From a virus: 64,000 nt of DNA. How positions within the stretch are numbered: position 1 is the stretch's first letter; every line of letters begins with the position of its first letter. The position numbers and the translations under genes are program-made. Positions 6,434 to 14,868 of this stretch are shown here, one piece after another. The stretch is from the IMG/VR virus record IMGVR_UViG_3300031787_000093, positions 1-64,000 of that record; one strand, written 5' to 3'. The notes under the pieces were generated by a model, which saw only the letters and a program-made list of their open reading frames with translations, was not told where the DNA came from and did not search any database.

Positions 6434-8280
6434 ACACCGTTGTTTATGACGTAGAAATTTTTCCAAACTTCTTTAGCTACACCGACATTGATGTTCAAAC
6501 ATTAGAAACAAATGTGTTTGTTCTTCATGAAAGTCGAAATGAGTTAGACAAACTTTACGAATACCTAATGGTGCGTAGATATCGAATTGGTTACAACAAC
6601 GTTCATTTTGATAGGGTGGTTTGTGATTTAATCACAGATAACTACCGCAAAATGAAAACGTTTCCAATAAACACCAGTCTGATTCACTTATACAATAAAG
6701 TGCAGAACATGATGCGTGAGGAACAGCGTGAGTATTACCGTGGTGAAACTGAGATTGATTTATTCTTGATGAATCATTTTAACAATAAGAGTAAATTGAC
6801 ATCGTTGAAAGCACTACAGTGTAGTATTTTCTGGCCGGTGGTTCAAGACATGCCCTATCATCACAAAACTACAGTGACCAAGGAAATGATTCCTGAGATT
6901 CTTGAGTACAATATGAATGATGTTTTGAGTACAAAAGCATTCTTTGAACTCTGTAAGGAACAATTGACCTTCCGTAAGGAACTTGGAAAACTGAATAAAA
7001 AGTTCATGTTGAACATGCCGGACATCAGTATTGGCGAGGAAATTTTTCTTAAAGCAATTCGTAAGGAATTTGGACTGTCCAAGAAGGAACTTCGAGATGC
7101 AGTTCAATTTGATAAAACCATTGACCTAAACAAATGTATTTTGCCTTATGTCAAATTTCAAAGTGAAGCCTTTCAAGAATTACTTAAGAAAGTAAAATGG
7201 ACTGTTATCTCCGATAAACAAAAGCTATCTTACACAGTCAAATACAAAGGCTTTCAGTATGACTATGGAGTTGGAGGAATCCATGGTTGCATTGAGTCTG
7301 GTATTTACACTAGTGATGAGAAGTCTGTGATAGTTGACTTTGATGTAAAGAGTTACTATCCTAACTTGGCTATTCAGAATGAGCTGCACCCCAAGCACAT
7401 TCCTCAGAAAGCGTTTGTTGAAACCTACAAATCTCTTTTTGATAAACGTGTGGAAGCTCAGAAAGCCAAGAACAAAACTGAAGATGCAGGGTTGAAACTT
7501 GCTTTGAACGGAGTGTTTGGTAAAACAGGTGAGGTGACCTCAGCTTTCTACGATCGATATTACTTCTATTCAATTACCTTGAATGGTCAGTTGCTTCTTT
7601 CAATGTTGGCTGAGCAGTATGTGGACAATGTTCCCGGATTAGAAATGCTTCAGATCAATACAGATGGTGTGACTGTCAGAATTCCTAGAGATAAGATTGA
7701 GATTGTCAATCGAATTAATGAGAAGTGGTCTGAAGAAACTAAATTAATTCTTGAATCTGTGGAATATTCTAAGATGGTGATCCGTGATGTGAACAACTAT
7801 TTGGCTGTCAGCATGGATGGTAAAGTCAAAAAGAAAGGTATCTTTGAAACTGAAAAGCAATTACATAAGGACAATTCATTTTTGATAATTCCAAAAGCTT
7901 TAGAAGCTTATTATGTAAACGATATTCCAATTGAACAAACGGTAAAAAGTAACAAACACATATATGATTTTTGTGGCAGATATAAAGCGTATAAAGGGTG
8001 GTCAGCGGTATTCAACTACTCGGAAAAAGGTAAAGTTATTCAAGAGAATCACGGCAAAATGCTTCGCTATTTTCCAGTCTCAAAAGGTGGAGGTACATCG
8101 CTTAAAGTAAACGTTGACGGAAGAATTCATAATCTTCTAGCCAACCAGAAAACTATGAAGTTTAATCGCTTCTACGAACTGGAAAACTTTGAAGATTACA
8201 ATATCAATTATGAGTTCTTTGTAACTGAATGTCAAAAGATTATTGACACCGTTGAACCTAAACAATTAAAATTATTCTAA
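6430..8280 (+). CDS. DNA polymerase, family B with 3'-5' exonuclease (616 aa)
   Basis: Exonuclease motifs: YDVEIF with acids at 7 and 9 (ExoI), GYNNVHFD ending at residue 61 (ExoII) and EYNMNDV near 159 (ExoIII). Polymerase motifs: DFDVKSYYPNL near 304 (motif A), LKLALNGVFGK near 356 (motif B) and INTDGV near 410 (motif C). The spacing between motifs A and B is short, with no obvious room for the large insertion of protein-primed polymerases. At 616 residues it is compact for family B and fits polymerases of Bacteroidota phages. It overlaps the genes on both sides by one to four bases. Confidence 0.93.
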   Translation: MNTVVYDVEIFPNFFSYTDIDVQTLETNVFVLHESRNELDKLYEYLMVRRYRIGYNNVHFDRVVCDLITDNYRKMKTFPINTSLIHLYNKVQNMMREEQREYYRGETEIDLFLMNHFNNKSKLTSLKALQCSIFWPVVQDMPYHHKTTVTKEMIPEILEYNMNDVLSTKAFFELCKEQLTFRKELGKLNKKFMLNMPDISIGEEIFLKAIRKEFGLSKKELRDAVQFDKTIDLNKCILPYVKFQSEAFQELLKKVKWTVISDKQKLSYTVKYKGFQYDYGVGGIHGCIESGIYTSDEKSVIVDFDVKSYYPNLAIQNELHPKHIPQKAFVETYKSLFDKRVEAQKAKNKTEDAGLKLALNGVFGKTGEVTSAFYDRYYFYSITLNGQLLLSMLAEQYVDNVPGLEMLQINTDGVTVRIPRDKIEIVNRINEKWSEETKLILESVEYSKMVIRDVNNYLAVSMDGKVKKKGIFETEKQLHKDNSFLIIPKALEAYYVNDIPIEQTVKSNKHIYDFCGRYKAYKGWSAVFNYSEKGKVIQENHGKMLRYFPVSKGGGTSLKVNVDGRIHNLLANQKTMKFNRFYELENFEDYNINYEFFVTECQKIIDTVEPKQLKLF

Positions 8281-8777
8281 TGACACTGCATGATTACACC
8301 CACGAATTACTGGATACAATCGTAAAGATTGCAAATATCGATACACTTGTAAAACACAAGCTGATACGAAAGATTCATAAACTAGATGCATATCGCCAAT
8401 ATAAGAATAAATCAATTGTACCTAAGAAACCGGAAAAGCCTTACAGACCAGTTGCAAAAATTGTTTTTCATAAGATCCCTGCTTCTATACAACAAGTTAT
8501 TATTTTAGCATGTGACAAATATGATATTCAGCTAGAACAATTTTGCAGTAACAGAAGAACTCGAGATACTCTGGAAGCACAGCGATCTGTGATTTACTTT
8601 TTACATAGAGATTCTAAATACACCAGTACAAAAGTAGCAATGTGGTTTATGAAAGACCACAGTACAATTTTGCACGCATGTAAAACTCACGAAGATTACT
8701 TAGATACCAACCGATTGTATGCTTCAGTGTACAAGAATTTCAGAGAAGAAGCTCTAAAAATTATTTCTCAAGTCTGA
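8280..8777 (+). CDS. DnaA domain IV-like origin-binding protein (165 aa)
   Basis: The last 95 residues follow the plan of the DnaA C-terminal DNA-binding domain: a helix (IILACDKYDIQLEQFCSN), a basic RRTRDTLEAQRSVIYFLHRD segment where DnaA has its R...ARQ helix, and MKDHSTILHACKTHEDYL, which corresponds to the RDHTTVLHA signature. The first 70 residues are basic and unlike DnaA domain III, so there is no ATPase. Probably an origin-recognition or accessory initiator. It overlaps the polymerase stop (TAATG) and runs 17 bases into the convergent terminase gene. Confidence 0.75.
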   Translation: MTLHDYTHELLDTIVKIANIDTLVKHKLIRKIHKLDAYRQYKNKSIVPKKPEKPYRPVAKIVFHKIPASIQQVIILACDKYDIQLEQFCSNRRTRDTLEAQRSVIYFLHRDSKYTSTKVAMWFMKDHSTILHACKTHEDYLDTNRLYASVYKNFREEALKIISQV

Positions 8778-10599
8778 CTTCAACCCATACCTTTGTAGCT
8801 CTGCCATTTATCATTTGAATTACAGGGATCTTCTTGGCCACTAACTCTGGCCCACGATCCCTTTTATTCTTCTCCAGAATTTGTTTGTGCTGAATTTCGC
8901 ACGAAACCATGGAGTCCAAGATATCGGTGTTGTCTACTAGGTAGTTCTTTGCCTCTTCAATAATCTCAAGGAAATATATTTCATTCCAGAATTTTCTCAG
9001 GTAATCTATAATGTAAGCATTACCTCTCTCACCAGTTGCATCGCTTTTGTACCATCCATATGTACGGTCTCCTGCGTTGAATGCTTTACCCAACAGAGTT
9101 GGTCTATAAGCCAATAAATCTTGACGATTGTGTTGCTTGTATTGATCGAGGATTACACCGCCTCGGTTTACTTCGACATTGACCTTTGCTTTACCGTAGT
9201 AATCCTGCAATAGGATTGTATTGTGCATGATAATATCTGGGTCAAGTGCTCTCTCTTTATAGATTGCAACGTAGCGATCAGTTTCTAAATCTTTGATTGA
9301 CGTGCAATTATCTGAACCATCGTTCAGTTTACTAGACACAAATGGAATCGGGTCCATTCCTGCTATGTACTTATGGTCAGGGTTAAAACGCTCCAGCATT
9401 AGAATCTTTCCGTTCTTACTTGGACGCACTTCAATCTTACCGTCTAACCCTCTAACTAAATCACATCGTTCAATTGGTGCAGGATTTGCCATCAAGATTC
9501 TTTCTCGCTCGGTGAGTTTACTCATTACGTCCTGAGGAAGCGATCCCTTTGCATTGGAAGTAAATACTTCCTGAATTGTAAGGGGATACTGTTTAATGAA
9601 TGACTCCAGATAACGTTTGTCTTCTAACTTATCTAAGTTGTCTCTGGTCTTCATGATCCACTCAGTCGCAGCTACTTCATCACTGTGACCATTGGGACAG
9701 AAGTTTAACACCTTTCCAGTTTCTCTACCTCGTTCATCTAGTTCTGGTGCTTTCTGAATCCCCATCCAACCGGGTAGAAACACGGTCAGCATCTTGATTA
9801 CATCAGCGTTCTTCCATAACTCCGCACCTTTCTTCTGACCTTCAACAGAAGATTCACCTGCACTTCCTCCCATGACAATAGGGGCAACCTTGATAAAACC
9901 ATCTTTGGTAGATGCTTGAGCTGAACGATAAACCTTGTCAGCGTATGGGTGCAAGAAGAACTCATCTAGGAATACATGCATTGCACGGAATGCTTCCAGA
10001 GAAGTTGGTTGTTCAACTGTATCACGTGTAACAATCTTGGAATCTAGACCGCTGATTTCCCCAGTCGCTTTATCCAAACGACCCATGTGCAAGTAACCAG
10101 TCTGTCTTGTTGAGATAATACCCGGACGATAGTAAGCATCAATGCCGTCAAAGACAACACGGAGTTTGTCCTTGTACATTTCTTCTAGACGAGTTTTATC
10201 TGCTGAGGTCAATAGTGAAGTAGAACCGGGATTTGTAAATGCAATCCAGATTGGAATCACCCCACCAAATGTCAAAGACAAACCTGCTTCTCGACGTTTG
10301 GTAACCATCAGATCCCAGAAAGTATTTCTTGCTTCTTGATATGATCCGTAGATCAGTTCATCCAAGTCTCTCCATACAGGACGGATACGTAGACCGCTTG
10401 CTGTCTTGATCGTAGCTTGTGTAAGCATGAAGTAGTGAGCAGGAGATAAACCAAATCGACCTTCAATCCAATGGTCACGTTCTTTACCCCACCATAAATT
10501 TTTTTCTTTAGGCGTGGCGTTTTCGGACAGACCGTATTTGCTCCACCATTTGTCATATACAAACTTGGAAGCTTGTGGTTTTGATTTTACTATTTCCAT
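8761..10599 (-). CDS. Terminase large subunit (612 aa)
   Basis: ATP-driven packaging motor and headful or site-specific nuclease. A deviant Walker A (VTKRREAGLSLTF near 97), Walker B HVFLDEFF near 210, and an RNase H-like nuclease with acids in YIAGMDP (near 415), VNVEVNRGG and DNTDILDSM near the C terminus. The N-terminal KWWSKYGLSENATPKEKNLWW and overall length agree with terminases of crAss-like phages. Two bases separate it from the candidate small subunit. It converges with the replication operon with a 17-base overlap and no visible terminator between them. Confidence 0.93.
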   Translation of the reverse strand: MEIVKSKPQASKFVYDKWWSKYGLSENATPKEKNLWWGKERDHWIEGRFGLSPAHYFMLTQATIKTASGLRIRPVWRDLDELIYGSYQEARNTFWDLMVTKRREAGLSLTFGGVIPIWIAFTNPGSTSLLTSADKTRLEEMYKDKLRVVFDGIDAYYRPGIISTRQTGYLHMGRLDKATGEISGLDSKIVTRDTVEQPTSLEAFRAMHVFLDEFFLHPYADKVYRSAQASTKDGFIKVAPIVMGGSAGESSVEGQKKGAELWKNADVIKMLTVFLPGWMGIQKAPELDERGRETGKVLNFCPNGHSDEVAATEWIMKTRDNLDKLEDKRYLESFIKQYPLTIQEVFTSNAKGSLPQDVMSKLTERERILMANPAPIERCDLVRGLDGKIEVRPSKNGKILMLERFNPDHKYIAGMDPIPFVSSKLNDGSDNCTSIKDLETDRYVAIYKERALDPDIIMHNTILLQDYYGKAKVNVEVNRGGVILDQYKQHNRQDLLAYRPTLLGKAFNAGDRTYGWYKSDATGERGNAYIIDYLRKFWNEIYFLEIIEEAKNYLVDNTDILDSMVSCEIQHKQILEKNKRDRGPELVAKKIPVIQMINGRATKVWVEVRLEK

Positions 10600-10601
10600 A
10601 C

Positions 10602-10940
10602 TTACTTCTTCTTGGGAGGTGTCATCCTATCTGCCAAAGGAGTATCATCATCTTCTTCGTCTGCAGTAGCTGTGCTGGTTACAGGATACGCTTCCAACAA
10701 GGCGAGCTTTAAACTCTTGTTGATTTTATCTCCAGCTTGAAGTAACTGGAATAATGCTTTGAAATAAGGGTCATCTAGGTCGATGGTTTTTGATTTTACA
10801 CCATCCATTAACTGCTTAGAAGCAGAAACTAACGTAGCATAAAAGTCTTTTGCAGGGTCAAACATCTGAGCTTGCAGTCTTTCGATAGCTTCGCTTTCAG
10901 AAATGTTTTCATCTTTTAGGAACTTCTTGAGTTTCTCCAT
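10602..10940 (-). CDS. Candidate terminase small subunit (112 aa)
   Basis: 112 residues, helical, with an acidic stretch (DEEDDD) and a basic end (PPKKK). It lies directly upstream of the large terminase with a two-base gap, the normal position of the DNA-recognising small subunit. The N terminus (LKKFLKDENISESEAIERL) could form a helix-turn-helix but this is not certain. Assigned mainly by position and size. Confidence 0.45.
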   Translation of the reverse strand: MEKLKKFLKDENISESEAIERLQAQMFDPAKDFYATLVSASKQLMDGVKSKTIDLDDPYFKALFQLLQAGDKINKSLKLALLEAYPVTSTATADEEDDDTPLADRMTPPKKK

Positions 10941-11091
10941 GTTTCAAATCTTTTAGGATTCGCTTCTGTTGTTCTATTTCCTTCTGAACCTTATTTGCTT
11001 CAATCGGATTATTTTGACTGGCATAATATTCATGCCAAGAAATTAACTCTTCGAGTTTCTTAAACGCTAACTCAAGTTCCTTTTTGCTCAT
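10909..11091 (-). CDS. Small coiled-coil-like protein (60 aa)
   Basis: 60 residues, almost entirely charged helix (KKELELAFKKLEELISWHEYY, then KEIEQQKRILKDL). It overlaps the candidate small terminase by 32 bases and the DUF3310-like gene by 20. No function is recognised. Confidence 0.55.
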   Translation of the reverse strand: MSKKELELAFKKLEELISWHEYYASQNNPIEANKVQKEIEQQKRILKDLKHGETQEVPKR

Positions 11092-11299
11092 TGTGTTGAA
11101 TCATTTTTTCGAGGTACCAGCGTGCTTTTTTCAAATCCTCTAAGCCATTCTTGTATTCGCACCTCCAAATATACTTAATAATATTTGCAGTGCAAACAGC
11201 ATCTAGTCCATTTTTATGGACGGTTGCTGCCTCGATAGCATCTATGCATTCAACTTTACCCTGAGTGTAGTGACTCGGGTGATTTACTTTGTCGGTCAT
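11072..11299 (-). CDS. DUF3310-like protein (75 aa)
   Basis: The start at 11299 (MTDKVNHPSHYTQG) is preferred because it overlaps the upstream stop as ATGA; a longer frame to 11362 would run into the spanin-like gene. The sequence shows the full family pattern: VNHPSHYTQGKVECIDAI, then ANIIKYIWR, KNGLEDLKKARWYLEKMI. This small family is widespread in phages and sometimes called a nucleotide-kinase-like protein, but its role is unproven. Confidence 0.88.
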   Translation of the reverse strand: MTDKVNHPSHYTQGKVECIDAIEAATVHKNGLDAVCTANIIKYIWRCEYKNGLEDLKKARWYLEKMIQHNEQKGT

Positions 11300-11739
11300 C
11301 TTTTCCTGATCAGTAGCCCTGCCGTCAAACCCACTACCAAAATAATCCAACATATATTCCATTTTATTTTTTCAATTGTTACAACTTTACCGGGAACTTT
11401 TACTTCAAATGGAACTGTATCCCTCACTATAATTTCTTTTGGTTTTACCCTGAGGTAAATCTTATCGCCTTTCTTGTAAACAATTACCTCTTTGGTTTCG
11501 TAAGTGGTGTCATGTTTGAATATAAAAGAGTCTCTGTATTCTGGAACCCGAACTTTAATTTCTTTGATGATAGTATCGTGAACGATAACTGTATCAATCT
11601 CTACCAGATGCGGATGCTTCTTAACCAAACGCTTGTAGCGTGCTTCAGCAGAACAGCCTGCAAGCATCGCCATTAAAATGAACCCTAAAATTAATGTTAA
11701 TAAAAGGATTGCGGACAATCTTAATTTACTCATTTTCAT
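11296..11739 (-). CDS. Candidate unimolecular spanin, lipoprotein with C-terminal membrane segment (147 aa)
   Basis: An N-terminal hydrophobic signal ends in MLAGC, a lipobox with cysteine near residue 29. A periplasmic part of about 90 residues, rich in valine and charged residues (DTVIVHDTIIKEIKVRVPEY), follows, and a C-terminal transmembrane helix (WIILVVGLTAGLLI) ends in RKR. Outer-membrane lipid anchor plus inner-membrane helix in one chain is the layout of u-spanins, which fuse the two membranes in the last step of lysis. An alternative start six bases downstream (MSKLRLS) is possible. The layout is clear; the function is inferred. Confidence 0.65.
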   Translation of the reverse strand: MKMSKLRLSAILLLTLILGFILMAMLAGCSAEARYKRLVKKHPHLVEIDTVIVHDTIIKEIKVRVPEYRDSFIFKHDTTYETKEVIVYKKGDKIYLRVKPKEIIVRDTVPFEVKVPGKVVTIEKIKWNICWIILVVGLTAGLLIRKR

Positions 11740-11980
11740 CTACAAATATATCGACAATGTTGTTTTTTCTCAAGTAGTGAAAAGTTGCCATTAGTTGTTC
11801 TCTTGTTTGACAGGTGTCGCAACCGCAGAATGCCCCATACGGTTCAAATAAATTTCCCTCTTCGTCTACAAATGAGTCGCTGTCATCTTGTTCAAGAGAT
11901 TCAAAGCAGTTGTCCATGTGAATAGCTACGTGTCGTTGTAATCCTTCAGCTTGTTCCGGTGTTATTGAGATTTCTATCAT
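11726..11980 (-). CDS. Small acidic protein with cysteine pair (84 aa)
   Basis: 84 residues, acidic, with GAFCGCDTCQTREQLMATFHYL in the middle, a CxC..C arrangement that might bind metal. It overlaps the spanin-like gene by 14 bases. No family function is recognised. Confidence 0.65.
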   Translation of the reverse strand: MIEISITPEQAEGLQRHVAIHMDNCFESLEQDDSDSFVDEEGNLFEPYGAFCGCDTCQTREQLMATFHYLRKNNIVDIFVDENE

Positions 11981-11997
11981 GATCTCGAAAATAGTAT

Positions 11998-12090
11998 TTA
12001 TTTCTTACGCTTTTTAACAAGCCACTCTATAATTATCCACAAACCAAATATCCAAAAGAAATAAAAAGCTAGGAATAATAGAGCCTCCAC
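11998..12090 (-). CDS. Very small membrane protein, GTG start (30 aa)
   Basis: A 30-residue frame starting at GTG, whose G is the last base of the upstream stop (TAGTG). It encodes a single hydrophobic helix (LLFLAFYFFWIFGLWIIIEWL) followed by KKRKK. The stop/start overlap and membrane-like composition argue for a real gene, but it is very short and the start is not ATG. Confidence 0.4.
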   Translation of the reverse strand: MEALLFLAFYFFWIFGLWIIIEWLVKKRKK

Positions 12091-12479
12091 TACTTCCGAA
12101 ACTTAGCAACCTTCTTAGCAATACTCTTTGGTTGAGCCACAAACTGTTTTCCTTTTGCGTTACCTTGTGCTTTTGCTTTATTCGTTGCTGCTTTTTCTCC
12201 GGGCGATAATGATTTCCATGCAGAGTCTGGTAAGTATCTTTTCTTACCTTTTGAAGGAGAGCCATCAGACGTTCTCCATTTTTGATCTGACCACTTTTTA
12301 AGAGAGTTGTCTGAACTCTTGGGGCCTACATAACTGCCCCCTGATTTTTTGTAGCGTTGTGTAGCAATCTGAGCTTTACGAGCCGACCACTCCCCGGGAT
12401 CACCGCCTTTACTACCAGCTTTTACACTGGCAACAATGGCTTTCCATTTCCGGGGATTGGTCTTTTTGGCTGTGCTCAT
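12090..12479 (-). CDS. Basic conserved protein resembling DUF5872 (129 aa)
   Basis: 129 residues, strongly basic. The pattern KWKAIVASVKAGSKGGDPGEWSARK, RYKKSGGSYVG, WRTSDGS, RYLPDSAWKSLSPGEKAATNKAK and GKQFVAQPK is the one I know from DUF5872-type proteins of phages and large viruses. No enzymatic motif. It may bind nucleic acid or be packaged with DNA, as it sits in a cluster of basic proteins in the virion block. Confidence 0.75.
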   Translation of the reverse strand: MSTAKKTNPRKWKAIVASVKAGSKGGDPGEWSARKAQIATQRYKKSGGSYVGPKSSDNSLKKWSDQKWRTSDGSPSKGKKRYLPDSAWKSLSPGEKAATNKAKAQGNAKGKQFVAQPKSIAKKVAKFRK

Positions 12480-12757
12480 TACTTAGTATATTTTCCCATT
12501 GGGGATTTTTTGCTGACAGCTTTGCCAACTACACCTCCAACAGGTTTACGAGTTACATTTGCAACAGCTTTACGAGTTTCTGAAACTTTTTTTATCTTTT
12601 CAGGCATTGGTTTATCAGCTAGTTTGCCAATTGCTTTGCCAATCACACCGCCAACAGCACGTCTAACCATAGACTTTTCCGTTCCTTTGGGCATGGTTTC
12701 TTTCATCTTGCTGGCTTTAGACATCATCTTATTGCCAACTTTTTTTCCAAGTATCAT
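12479..12757 (-). CDS. Small highly basic protein (92 aa)
   Basis: The ATG at 12757 (MILGKKVGNKMMSKA) is chosen; TATATTTG lies three bases upstream. Composition is lysine-, alanine- and glycine-rich with repeated short glycine segments (VGGVIGKAIGKLADK, VGGVVGKAVSKK). It could be membrane-interacting or DNA-binding. The stop codon overlaps the next gene's start (TAATG). Confidence 0.6.
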   Translation of the reverse strand: MILGKKVGNKMMSKASKMKETMPKGTEKSMVRRAVGGVIGKAIGKLADKPMPEKIKKVSETRKAVANVTRKPVGGVVGKAVSKKSPMGKYTK

Positions 12758-12760
12758 ATT

Positions 12761-12768
12761 CAAATATA
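12761..12768 (-). promoter_or_regulatory. TATATTTG element three bases before the start codon
   Basis: Matches the Bacteroidota -7 element TAnnTTTG. Read on the minus strand it is TATATTTG, then AAT, then the ATG of the 12479-12757 gene. No clear -33 TTG at 17-20 bases was found. Confidence 0.35.
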
Positions 12769-12769
12769 A

Positions 12770-13354
12770 TTATTTTTTCTTTTTAACAGCTTTAACAGCC
12801 TGAGCAACCCCTGTTGCTGCCATTGCTGCTCCCAACGTGGCTGCGTATGCCTTTTCTGCTACGCCTGCTCTATTTGCTCTTCTCATTTCAAGCGTTTTAG
12901 GAGTAAACTTTCCAGACTTTCTAGCTGCTTTTAGGGTTGCTTTATCTTCAAAGTTTTTTTGAGCAGTCTTTGCAGCTGTTGCCCCTGCGTTTTTTACATT
13001 AGCTACACGAGCAGACTTACGCTTTTGAATTTCGCCAGCCTTTACCTCTTTCATTTTTGACCTAGCACTTAACACGCTAGCTTTTTTTTCATTGCCTCTT
13101 GCTGAAACCACCTCAGATTTTGCAGCTAACTTTTTTGCTCTTGAGCTAACTCTCGAAGTAGCTTTATCAAGTCTATTTGTAATTCTGCCAACTTTCTTTT
13201 CAGTTTTCTTTTCAATACGCTTTGCTGCAGGAGCTTTAAATTTTGTTTTAGATGTTTCTATTGGTTCTGGAGCATACATCTCATTGCTTTTAGTTTCAAG
13301 TCCTTTGCCTTTTAAGTTCTGAAACTTATCTGTTGGTTTTTTTGGTTTTTTCAT
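12770..13354 (-). CDS. Lysine/alanine-rich basic protein (194 aa)
   Basis: 194 residues, dominated by K, A, R and S, with long likely helices (KKTEKKVGRITNRLDKATS; AGATAAKTAQKNFEDKATLK) and a more hydrophobic C-terminal stretch (AYAATLGAAMAATGVAQAV) before KKKK. It looks like a histone-tail-like or internal head protein. TATATTTG lies four bases before the ATG. No homologous domain is recognised. Confidence 0.6.
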   Translation of the reverse strand: MKKPKKPTDKFQNLKGKGLETKSNEMYAPEPIETSKTKFKAPAAKRIEKKTEKKVGRITNRLDKATSRVSSRAKKLAAKSEVVSARGNEKKASVLSARSKMKEVKAGEIQKRKSARVANVKNAGATAAKTAQKNFEDKATLKAARKSGKFTPKTLEMRRANRAGVAEKAYAATLGAAMAATGVAQAVKAVKKKK

Positions 13355-13358
13355 ATAA

Positions 13359-13366
13359 CAAATATA
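13359..13366 (-). promoter_or_regulatory. TATATTTG element four bases before the start codon
   Basis: A -7-type element followed by TTAT and the ATG of the 12770-13354 gene on the minus strand. No convincing -33 element. Confidence 0.35.
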
Positions 13367-13367
13367 A

Positions 13368-13511
13368 TTATTTACCTTGACCTCTGTATGCTTTTTTGTA
13401 GTTTTTAGAGGTTTTGGTTTTGCTTGTTTTTGTTTTAGCGTGAACCCCGGGTCTAGAAACCTTAGGTTTAGCTTTCCATGAACTGGACGTAGTAGTTTTT
13501 ACCTTAGCCAT
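13368..13511 (-). CDS. Very small basic protein (47 aa)
   Basis: A 47-residue frame, MAKVKTTTSSSWKAKPKV to YRGQGK, almost entirely basic and hydroxyl residues. Its ATG overlaps the preceding stop as TAATG. Basic proteins ending in RGQGK-like tails are seen in related phages. Probably binds DNA or RNA, or is a small virion component; not provable here. Confidence 0.6.
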   Translation of the reverse strand: MAKVKTTTSSSWKAKPKVSRPGVHAKTKTSKTKTSKNYKKAYRGQGK

Positions 13512-13735
13512 TATTTCATTTTTGGTTTAGGTTTAGGTTTGGGCTTCGCCTTTGACATTCCTGCCTCAGGACCCATGACAATGCTTTGCAACTTACTCAT
13601 GGATTTTTTTACCTCACCCATTAGCTTTTTATCACCACGGATAGTTTCTGCTCTTTGAAGAGTACGAACAGCATCTTCAATTTCCCATTGTCTCTCCATC
13701 GGAGACTTTCTAGGAACACTTAATTTCTTAGCCAT
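13511..13735 (-). CDS. Small basic protein with KPKPKP tail (74 aa)
   Basis: Residues 1-55 are amphipathic helix (MERQWEIEDAVRTLQRAETI); the end is KAKPKPKPKPKMK, a flexible cationic tail. It overlaps the upstream gene by eight bases and the downstream gene by TAATG. Unknown function, part of the basic protein cluster. Confidence 0.6.
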   Translation of the reverse strand: MAKKLSVPRKSPMERQWEIEDAVRTLQRAETIRGDKKLMGEVKKSMSKLQSIVMGPEAGMSKAKPKPKPKPKMK

Positions 13736-14198
13736 TGTTTTTATTTTTACGTTCTTCTTTTTTTGCCTTGCGATAGTTTTTCATTGCTTCTCTTCGAGCT
13801 GGGCCTTTTTTCCAAGAGCCTGCTGCAAATTTCTCTGCTCTTCGCTTGCTCTTAAAACCTATGACTTCGCCTCGTTTCATAGCTTCATTGTAAGCTGTAT
13901 TACCTTGACCACCTAAATCTTTCCAAGAACCATCTTTTTCTGGGAAAATAGTGGGGTTAACTTGGTACTTGTATTTTCCAGAGCCTTCTCCCCATTCCAT
14001 CACATGAGTACTTTCTCCACCGTCAGCATTTTGACGAGAGGTTTTTCTCATTTCACGAGCAGCCTGTTTACGCTTGGAGATAATCACCCCCTGACTGTCA
14101 CGTTTTGGAGGACGTGAAGATGCTGACTTTGGTCCGTTTTCAGACATCTTCTCTTGAAGATACTTGGAAACTGCGTCTGAGGATTTTTTATCGTACAT
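13728..14198 (-). CDS. Basic conserved phage protein (156 aa)
   Basis: 156 residues, basic at both ends. The central part YQVNPTIFPEKDGSWKDLGG followed by AYNEAMKRGEVIGFKSKRRAEKFAAGSWK is a conserved pattern in proteins of crAss-like phages, of unknown role. One base separates it from the membrane-protein gene upstream. Confidence 0.7.
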   Translation of the reverse strand: MYDKKSSDAVSKYLQEKMSENGPKSASSRPPKRDSQGVIISKRKQAAREMRKTSRQNADGGESTHVMEWGEGSGKYKYQVNPTIFPEKDGSWKDLGGQGNTAYNEAMKRGEVIGFKSKRRAEKFAAGSWKKGPARREAMKNYRKAKKEERKNKNNG

Positions 14199-14199
14199 G

Positions 14200-14586
14200 T
14201 TATTTGCCTTCGTAAATGGAAATCTGTTCCTGTATTTTAGCAGTGGTTACATCATTCTTCATCATGATGTTACCTTCCCACTTAAACACAAAAGTATTTC
14301 CTTTGAACAATGTAATGCAAGGTAACTTACATCTAACATTTGGGTTGTTTGTTATGTCCTGATAAACATAACTACAGTTGGGTATCTTATCTAAACCTTT
14401 TACTGTGTTTTGTTTATTCCACTCGGCATTCTGCTGTACTAACTTGTATGTTTTTACCTGTGCCTTTGAGTGTTTTTCAGCATGATTACTTTCTTTTTTA
14501 AATGGCTGAGAAACCAATACTCCAAAACCCCAGCCTGCAACTGCAGCAATAAGTACTTTGCCAGCAATTAAAATTGTAGCTTTCAT
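14200..14586 (-). CDS. Membrane-anchored or exported protein (128 aa)
   Basis: An N-terminal hydrophobic segment (ILIAGKVLIAAVAGWGFGVLV) is followed by a charged linker and a domain of about 80 residues with three cysteines (NCSYVY, RCKLPC). The domain should face the periplasm. Function unknown; position next to another membrane protein suggests a lysis or envelope role. Confidence 0.6.
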   Translation of the reverse strand: MKATILIAGKVLIAAVAGWGFGVLVSQPFKKESNHAEKHSKAQVKTYKLVQQNAEWNKQNTVKGLDKIPNCSYVYQDITNNPNVRCKLPCITLFKGNTFVFKWEGNIMMKNDVTTAKIQEQISIYEGK

Positions 14587-14867
14587 TACTTTTGATCGTA
14601 AACTCGTTCTTCTAACTTCTTAACACTTTCTTTGATGTCAGATACATCTTTTTGAGTGTTCAAAATTGCCTCACGAATCAACTCATCTTTCAATTTAAAC
14701 TCTACTTCTGAAACTGGAGGCTTTGGAAGTTGCTTAGCTTCCTCAATATCCTGTTTCAGGGTGTAGTAAACCCCAGCCAATGACATAATTCCACCTACAA
14801 TTGCTACAAGCATTTGTGTGCTGAACTGCCACTTGCTGTTTTCATCTATTTGAAATGGCTTGTTCAT
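14586..14867 (-). CDS. Small membrane protein with coiled coil (93 aa)
   Basis: One hydrophobic helix at about residues 19-37 (MLVAIVGGIMSLAGVYYTL), then a charged helical C terminus with heptad-like spacing (VSDIKESVKKLEERVYDQ). This is a common layout of accessory lysis proteins and holin-like proteins, but is not diagnostic. It shares one base with the neighbouring gene. Confidence 0.6.
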   Translation of the reverse strand: MNKPFQIDENSKWQFSTQMLVAIVGGIMSLAGVYYTLKQDIEEAKQLPKPPVSEVEFKLKDELIREAILNTQKDVSDIKESVKKLEERVYDQK

Positions 14868-14868
14868 T

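Noticed and set aside
12014-12265. 83-residue minus frame
   Set aside because: Out-of-frame shadow of the DUF5872-like gene at 12090-12479; the 30-residue frame at 11998-12090 fits the stop/start overlap better.
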